From contig ONVB01000227.1 of the NCBI GenBank assembly GCA_900321145.1, positions 1-17,829 of the forward strand: a stretch of DNA of 17,829 nt. The letters run 5' to 3'. A program made the translations under genes and the position numbers. Below, piece after piece: positions 13,238-17,829 of the stretch. Origin of the DNA: an uncultured Eubacteriales bacterium (GTDB lineage: Bacteria; Bacillota; Clostridia; Lachnospirales; Lachnospiraceae). Position 1 is the stretch's first letter. Each line of letters starts with the position of its first letter. Below the pieces are notes generated by a model. The model ran no database searches and was not told the DNA's origin. It saw only the letters and a list, made by a program, of their open reading frames with translations.

Positions 13238-14983
13238 ATGATCAAAAAAAAGAGAAAGCTTCTTATACAGGTAAGTTTGATAATACTGCCCTTGTTTGCT
13301 CTGCTGCTGGTGGCATCCGTATTTGGCGTATATAATTCTTCGATCGAAGCATATGAAGATGCGAGGGAGTCTCATGTCAGGATGATATTGGATCAGGCCT
13401 CTTATGTATTTGGTCCCCAAAGCATACCGGACCTTGATATGCTTTTTGATGAATGGGAGAAAAACCCTTTGGATATGCGAATAAAACCCCAAGAGGAGAC
13501 TTTGAACGCTTACTATGCCTATATGCGGGAAATTGACATAGACAGCGGTCTCGGCAGCTTTGAGTGGCTGGCTACTCTGCCGGAAGATATAGCTCGAACC
13601 TATGTTAATATGCAGTATTATGCTACCAGAATTGACATAGACCAGCTGATTGAAAAGAGTGACTGTAATGAGATCATTGTGCTCGACATAACCGGCGAAA
13701 ACTGCGGAATGGTATTATTTGACTCATCGATGGATTATGAGATGAAGAAAATCGGCGATTATTTTGAACACAGTTTATCCGAGCAAAAAGTATTTAAGGA
13801 GCTTGAGACTGCGGAACCGGGTGATGTTTTGTTCAGGAAATCAAACGGTTTTCCGAGAGAGGGCGAGTACAATATAGCCTACAGACCAGTCATGATCAAC
13901 GATAAGGCTGAGTTTGCTATCGGTCTTGTCTATGAATGGGAATTCTTCTTACAGGGAGCTACCGCAAATGCAAGAAAAGCAGTATGGATCGTTGTAGGCT
14001 TTACAGTTGTTATCATGTTCGCTCTGTTGTTTTTCCTGTACAGGATAGCCATAAAGCCGGTGTCGGAGATACAGAGTTCACTTCGCGATTATATTTCGGA
14101 TAAGGACAGCGATAAGATCATAAGTAAGCTCGGGAGAGTAAAAGCGAAGAACGAATTCGGCCGATTGGCTGACAATACGGCGGAGCTGATAAGCACCATA
14201 ACCCGTTATAATGATGAAAACATACACCTTGCGCAGGAAAGGGAGAGGGTTGCGACCGAGCTCGATACCGCAAGGCAGATTCAGGCGAGTCAGTTGCCGA
14301 GCATATTTCCTGCATTCCCGGACAGAAAGGAATTCGATATTTATGCATCGATGATCCCCGCAAAGGAGGTCGGAGGTGACTTCTATGATTTCTTTACGGT
14401 GGACGAAGACCACCTGGCTTTAGTAATGGCAGATGTATCGGGTAAGGGAGTTCCTGCCGCACTGTTTATGATGATGTGCAAGAGTCTTATAAGTAATTAT
14501 ACGGCTATGGGACTTTGTCCGAAGGAAGTCATAGAGAAGACAAACCTGACTATATGCAGCAACAACGATCAGATGATGTTCGTTACCGTGTGGTTCGGTA
14601 TCCTTGAGATATCGACCGGCCGGGTGACAGCGGTCAACGCCGGACATGAGTATCCCGTCATAGGAAAGCCCGACGGATCCTTTGAACTGTTTGAGGATAC
14701 TCACTGCAGCATGGTGGGAACGATGCCGAGCAGGAAGTATAAGGAGTATGAATTCACTCTTGAAAAGGGAGGAACGTTATTCCTGTATACCGACGGCATT
14801 CCCGAAGCCACCGACGGCAAGGGGGAGATGTTCGGTACCGAACGCCTGTTGGATACGCTTGAAGCGCACGCCTTTGAAAAGATCGAAGATATGCTCAGCG
14901 CCGTCAAAAATGCGGTTAACGACTTTGTGGGAGAGGCACCTCAGTTTGACGACCTGACCATGCTCGGGATAAAGCTTAATTGA
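13238..14983 (+). CDS. Membrane-bound PP2C (SpoIIE/RsbU-type) serine phosphatase with extracellular sensor domain
   Basis: 581 residues. A basic start and transmembrane helix (about 8-30) are followed by an extracellular domain of about 215 residues, probably a Cache-like sensor, then a second helix (about 247-270), a HAMP-like linker and coiled coil (270-345), and a PP2C/SpoIIE phosphatase domain. The latter has ARQIQASQLP, EVGGDFYDF (around 376-384), MADVSGKGVPAALFM (397-411), NAGHEYP, LYTDGIPEA and a final FDDLTMLGI; the acidic metal-binding residues are present. It should dephosphorylate a STAS-domain anti-sigma antagonist in response to an external signal, and such a protein is the next gene. 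No anti-sigma kinase (RsbW-like) or sigma factor lies in the window. Confidence 0.93.
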   Translation: MIKKKRKLLIQVSLIILPLFALLLVASVFGVYNSSIEAYEDARESHVRMILDQASYVFGPQSIPDLDMLFDEWEKNPLDMRIKPQEETLNAYYAYMREIDIDSGLGSFEWLATLPEDIARTYVNMQYYATRIDIDQLIEKSDCNEIIVLDITGENCGMVLFDSSMDYEMKKIGDYFEHSLSEQKVFKELETAEPGDVLFRKSNGFPREGEYNIAYRPVMINDKAEFAIGLVYEWEFFLQGATANARKAVWIVVGFTVVIMFALLFFLYRIAIKPVSEIQSSLRDYISDKDSDKIISKLGRVKAKNEFGRLADNTAELISTITRYNDENIHLAQERERVATELDTARQIQASQLPSIFPAFPDRKEFDIYASMIPAKEVGGDFYDFFTVDEDHLALVMADVSGKGVPAALFMMMCKSLISNYTAMGLCPKEVIEKTNLTICSNNDQMMFVTVWFGILEISTGRVTAVNAGHEYPVIGKPDGSFELFEDTHCSMVGTMPSRKYKEYEFTLEKGGTLFLYTDGIPEATDGKGEMFGTERLLDTLEAHAFEKIEDMLSAVKNAVNDFVGEAPQFDDLTMLGIKLN

Positions 14984-15015
14984 CAGAGAATAATCTATAA
15001 AGGAGATACAGTATT

Positions 15016-15318
15016 ATGGAGATTACGATTGTAAAAAACGATGCAGGAAATGAAATGACAGTAAAGCTTAAGGGAAAGCTCGATACACAGACGGCTCCGG
15101 AAGCTCAGACCAAAATAGATGAGCAGCTCGGAGGGGTATCAAAGCTTATACTCGACCTGCGTGAGCTTAGCTATATCTCGAGTGCAGGTATCAGGGTTCT
15201 GCTTCTCTTAAGCCGGGCCATGAGCTCGAAAGGCGAGTTAATCTTAAGAAGTGTACAGCCAAGCGTGATGGATGTATTGGAACTTGTCGGAATCAATGAC
15301 GATCTGAACATAGAATAA
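15016..15318 (+). CDS. STAS-domain anti-sigma factor antagonist (SpoIIAA/RsbV-like)
   Basis: 100 residues, a single STAS domain. LKGKLDTQTAPEAQ at the start and LDLRELSYISSAGIRVLLLL are typical. By alignment with SpoIIAA Ser58, the phosphorylated residue is Ser56, the second Ser of ISSAG. In the usual scheme an anti-sigma kinase phosphorylates it and the PP2C phosphatase restores it; the phosphatase encoded 32 nt upstream is the natural partner. AAAGGAG lies 9 nt before the ATG. The YISSAG form is common in STAS proteins acting outside classical sigma-B circuits, so the downstream target is open. Confidence 0.93.
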   Translation: MEITIVKNDAGNEMTVKLKGKLDTQTAPEAQTKIDEQLGGVSKLILDLRELSYISSAGIRVLLLLSRAMSSKGELILRSVQPSVMDVLELVGINDDLNIE

Positions 15319-15372
15319 CCTTTTGCACAGTTTTTTTGGAGAAAAGCGGTTTATTTTTGTTGAAATATGCGA

Positions 15373-15401
15373 TTGATACCTTTGCTCACGAGTGATAGAT
15401 T
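15373..15401 (+). promoter_or_regulatory. Sigma-A type promoter for the 15439 lipoprotein
   Basis: TTGATA (15373-15378) and TAGATT (15396-15401) are spaced by 17 nt, with TG one base upstream of the -10 (TGaTAGATT), the same design as the promoter at 9467. Confidence 0.6.
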
Positions 15402-15438
15402 ATTGATTGTATGAGACAGACATGAAAGGAGTAAAGGC

Positions 15439-16209
15439 ATGAAGAAGAATGCATTAAAGAAGGTTATTCTCGGTTTGTGTGTTGCTGCGAGCCTGAGTCT
15501 TACCGCGTGCGGCGGAACCGCAGACAAGGATGCGGGTACAACCAAGGAGGCATCAACGGAAGCAAAATCCGAGTCGGACAAGAAGACAACCGAAGAGAAG
15601 AAAGACACAAAGTCGGAAGATAAAACAGAAGAGAAGAAGGCAGAGTATACGGCTAAAGAGAAAGAGACCACCGAGGCCGATGAGAAGACCGAAGAGGAGA
15701 AGACTTCGGATGAGGCTTCTGAGGAGAACGGCGGAGAGTCTGCATCCGAGGATGTCTATGCGGGCATCAGCATAGGCGAGGCTATATCAAATGTAAAGAA
15801 GCAGACAGGAAGCGGAGCAGAGATCTTAAATTACTATAAGGGCTATAATCCGACGATAGCGGATTCACCGGCGTGGGTTATAGAGGTATCGCTTATATCG
15901 GCTTCGGAAGAGGCGGTTACCGATACATATTATGTGGATCAGTTCCAGTGCTTTTCACAGAGCAGTATAGATTCGGAAGATGACGGAGACATAACGGATG
16001 ATGAGTATGCTCATATCAGCTACTCTGAAGCCGTAACGACTGTCAAGAGACAGGCAGGAAGCGGAGCGGAGATACTTGATGTGGTCAAGGGAGAGGATCC
16101 CGAAGGAGTAGAATGCTGGCTTGTCACCGTGATGCCGGTGTCAAGGGATGACGATGTCGAGTCGGTTACCTATGCCGTGAACAGCAATCAGTGCTACGCG
16201 ATTGAATAA
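15439..16209 (+). CDS. Lipoprotein with Lys/Glu-rich linker and duplicated C-terminal domain
   Basis: 256 residues. It has a type II signal peptide with lipobox L-T-A-C (Cys24). A strongly charged Lys/Glu/Thr-rich linker (about 30-105) should hold the rest away from the membrane through the cell wall. Two homologous units follow, starting YAGISIGEAISNVKKQTGSG (from 107) and YAHISYSEAVTTVKRQAGSG (from 190), with an 83-residue period; each continues with AEIL, a strand with Trp and ends near QC(F/Y). The pattern may be PepSY-like, but I am not sure. The ribosome binding site is GAAAGGAG at about 15423-15430. It has its own promoter and a strong terminator. Its function may be envelope related; it need not belong with the phosphatase pair. 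Confidence 0.9.
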   Translation: MKKNALKKVILGLCVAASLSLTACGGTADKDAGTTKEASTEAKSESDKKTTEEKKDTKSEDKTEEKKAEYTAKEKETTEADEKTEEEKTSDEASEENGGESASEDVYAGISIGEAISNVKKQTGSGAEILNYYKGYNPTIADSPAWVIEVSLISASEEAVTDTYYVDQFQCFSQSSIDSEDDGDITDDEYAHISYSEAVTTVKRQAGSGAEILDVVKGEDPEGVECWLVTVMPVSRDDDVESVTYAVNSNQCYAIE

Positions 16210-16222
16210 TCCAGGCTTATTT

Positions 16223-16270
16223 AAGAGGATGAGGCTGCAAAAATATATGCGGTCACATCCTCTTTTTTTT
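16223..16270 (+). terminator. Rho-independent terminator
   Basis: AAGAGGATG (16223-16231) pairs perfectly with CATCCTCTT (16256-16264), and the stem runs into an uninterrupted T-tract to 16270. The 24-nt loop is large but may fold further. Confidence 0.85.
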
Positions 16271-16271
16271 G

Positions 16272-16301
16272 TGTACAGAAGGCTTTGGGGTATGTTATAA
16301 T
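16272..16301 (+). promoter_or_regulatory. Promoter for thiI
   Basis: A perfect TATAAT at 16296-16301 follows TGTACA (16272-16277) with an 18-nt spacer. The predicted transcript has a leader of about 60 nt before the thiI start. Confidence 0.55.
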
Positions 16302-16371
16302 TTAACGGATTGTATATGTAACAGGAAGGATATTCGAGGGAGTTATATACTATAATAAAGGAGAATCAAAA

Positions 16372-17553
16372 ATGAACTACGATACATTTATCATCAAATA
16401 CGCGGAGATAGGGACCAAGGGCAAGAACAGATACGTGTTTGAGGATATGCTTGTGAAGCACATCAGAAGAAGACTGAAAGGCCTGGGAGATTTTGAGGCC
16501 TGGAGAGAATACGGAAGGATATATGTGAAAGCCTCTTCCGGGTATGACTATCGTGATGCCATGGACAGACTCACGAAGATATTCGGTATCGTCGGCGTGT
16601 GCCCGGTGCATGTCATAAGGGAGCTTGACATAAAGGCTATAGGCGAAGGCTGTGTGGAGTATCTCAAAGATGAGTACGGAGAGGGCAGGCACACCTTCAA
16701 GATCAGAGCGAGAAGAAATAACAAGGCTTTTCCCGTCAACTCTCAGGATATAAACATGACAGTCGGCGGAGATGTGCTTGATGCGCTGCCCGAATACTCG
16801 GTGGATGTGCATAACCCAGAGATTATGGTCGATATCGAGGTCAGAAACGAGGTATATATCTATTCCAAGGTGATCCCCGGTCCCGGCGGCCTCCCGGTCG
16901 GCACCAACGGCAAGGGAATAGCTCTTCTCTCGGGCGGCATTGACAGCCCGGTAGCGGCCTATATGATAGCTAAGCGCGGTGTGGAGATGGAAGCCGTATA
17001 CTTCAATGCACCTCCTTATACGAGTGAGCGAGCAAAGAAAAAGGTTATCGACCTCGGCAGGATAGTATCGCAGTATGCTGGTGTGATAAGGCTTCACATC
17101 ATCAACTTCACCGATGTACAGCTGTGCATATATGAGAACTGTCCTCATGACGAGCTGACGATAATCATGAAGCGCTGCATGTATAGAATAGCGGAGGAAA
17201 TAGGCTTAAAGAACGACTGTCAGCTTATCGTGACGGGTGAGAGCATAGGGCAGGTGTCAAGTCAGACCGCGCAGAGCCTGTATGTGATAGACCATGCCAT
17301 AAACGAGCTTCCGGTCATGCGGCCGTGTATAGGCATGGACAAGCAGGAAATAGTAGACAGGGCGCTTGATATCGGTTCCTACGAAACCTCGGTTCTTCCG
17401 TATGAGGATTGCTGCACGATATTTGTGGACAAGCACCCGGTGACAAAGCCGAAGCTCGATCGTATAGAGGAGTCGGAAAAGAACCTGGTGGGCAAGATAG
17501 AGGAGCTTGTGAGAAAGGCAGTAGATACGGAAGAGATAGTACTTTGCAGATAA
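16372..17553 (+). CDS. thiI: tRNA 4-thiouridine synthetase ThiI (rhodanese-less type)
   Basis: 393 residues. Adenylates U8 of tRNA and replaces its oxygen with sulfur; it may also serve thiamine synthesis. The N-terminal ferredoxin-like part (IIKYAEIGTKGKNR) and THUMP domain (about 60-165) bind tRNA. The PP-loop ALLSGGIDSPVAAYM (Ser187-Ser192 core) binds ATP. TGESIGQVSSQT and the cysteines in YEDCCTIFVDKHP (Cys347, Cys348) match family landmarks, one corresponding to E. coli Cys344. The protein stops about where the rhodanese domain of E. coli ThiI would begin, as in Bacillus, so sulfur must come directly from a dedicated cysteine desulfurase, plausibly that at 11149. AAAGGAG (about 16358-16364) precedes the ATG. 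Confidence 0.96.
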   Translation: MNYDTFIIKYAEIGTKGKNRYVFEDMLVKHIRRRLKGLGDFEAWREYGRIYVKASSGYDYRDAMDRLTKIFGIVGVCPVHVIRELDIKAIGEGCVEYLKDEYGEGRHTFKIRARRNNKAFPVNSQDINMTVGGDVLDALPEYSVDVHNPEIMVDIEVRNEVYIYSKVIPGPGGLPVGTNGKGIALLSGGIDSPVAAYMIAKRGVEMEAVYFNAPPYTSERAKKKVIDLGRIVSQYAGVIRLHIINFTDVQLCIYENCPHDELTIIMKRCMYRIAEEIGLKNDCQLIVTGESIGQVSSQTAQSLYVIDHAINELPVMRPCIGMDKQEIVDRALDIGSYETSVLPYEDCCTIFVDKHPVTKPKLDRIEESEKNLVGKIEELVRKAVDTEEIVLCR

Positions 17554-17700
17554 ACGGTTACTGTGCATTATATGTGACTTGCAATACATATAATACTGAT
17601 TATGTATTTATAAAATGGCAGTCACGGGATTTTTCAGCTGTGTACGATCGATGTATATAGTAATCTGTGAACAGCTTCTTAAAGAAGGGAGATACGGAAT
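17554..17700 (+). other. Intergenic leader of the 17701 gene
   Basis: This is an AT-rich gap without a credible ORF. A TATAAT at 17589-17594 may be a -10 box, but no good -35 lies at the right distance. AAGGGAG at about 17685-17691 is the ribosome binding site of the next gene. Confidence 0.35.
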
Positions 17701-17829
17701 ATGGATGATCAGGTAGTACAGAATGTTCAGGTAAATGACGAGGGTATAAACAAGCAGATTGACAAGAATCTTGTCAACGATTATGTCGAAGGGGATAACT
17801 ATAAGGAAAAAGCCCGTAAGGCTAAGGAT
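17701..17829 (+). CDS. Start of an unknown gene with Gln/Asn/Asp-rich N-terminus (partial)
   Basis: The ATG follows a good ribosome binding site (AAGGGAG, spacer about 9 nt), and the frame stays open for 43 codons to the right edge. The product starts MDDQVVQNVQVNDEGINKQ and then becomes Lys-rich. The MD(D/E) start followed by a Gln-rich hydrophilic leader is like the protein at 7293 and unlike a signal peptide. I do not recognise a family. It is probably a further member of the accessory system in this window. Confidence 0.7.
   Translation, partial: MDDQVVQNVQVNDEGINKQIDKNLVNDYVEGDNYKEKARKAKD

Noticed and set aside
16366..17148. 260-codon open frame on the - strand
   Set aside because: It is fully antisense to thiI, which has all family motifs; the product shows no recognisable domain.

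Overview
The window looks like chromosomal DNA of an anaerobic Firmicute of the class Clostridia, most likely Lachnospiraceae. The clues are mid-40s G+C by eye, heavy use of ATA (Ile) and AGA/AGG (Arg) codons, AGGAGG-type ribosome binding sites, short lipoproteins with a Gly/Thr-Gly/Ala-Cys lipobox, a bifunctional chorismate mutase/prephenate dehydratase, and a ThiI without a rhodanese domain. All convincing genes lie on the + strand. I see no rRNA, tRNA, CRISPR array, transposase or integrase.

Region 1 (1-3980) and region 3 (6095-9409, then 10018-11145) form an accessory system woven through housekeeping genes. It holds the 3' end of an unknown gene with a Gln/Pro-rich tail, and a 723-residue tandem AAA+ ATPase whose first ATPase domain has lost its P-loop. 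The N-terminal part of this ATPase resembles the ATPases of extracellular contractile injection systems (eCIS). It also holds three divergent paralogs of a two-domain GNAT-fold protein, one with an 88-residue almost purely Asp/Glu tail, and a tight operon of four small unknown proteins. One of those is Gln-rich and one ends in a calpain-like RNPW motif without the catalytic His. A further gene of similar character starts at 17701 and runs off the window. I regard this as the candidate undescribed system; its function cannot be read from the sequence.

Region 2 (4013-6004) carries a lipoprotein with a duplicated SmpA/BamE-like motif, two copies of a palindromic intergenic repeat (3014-3109 and 4721-4816; the second doubles as a terminator), and pheA behind an extended -10 promoter.

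Region 4 (9410-9955) is a small membrane protein with a very good promoter, followed by a 19-bp hairpin.

Region 5 (11149-13170) has a cysteine desulfurase, a vestigial or tiny ORF behind a perfect Shine-Dalgarno, and rsmE. The desulfurase start is coupled to the end of the acidic-tailed GNAT gene.

Region 6 (13238-16270) has a membrane-bound SpoIIE/RsbU-type phosphatase, its likely STAS-domain substrate (RsbV-like), and a second lipoprotein with a duplicated C-terminal domain and a strong terminator.

Region 7 (16272-17553) is thiI with its own promoter. The desulfurase and ThiI together would make 4-thiouridine in tRNA, yet they are separated here by about 4 kb.
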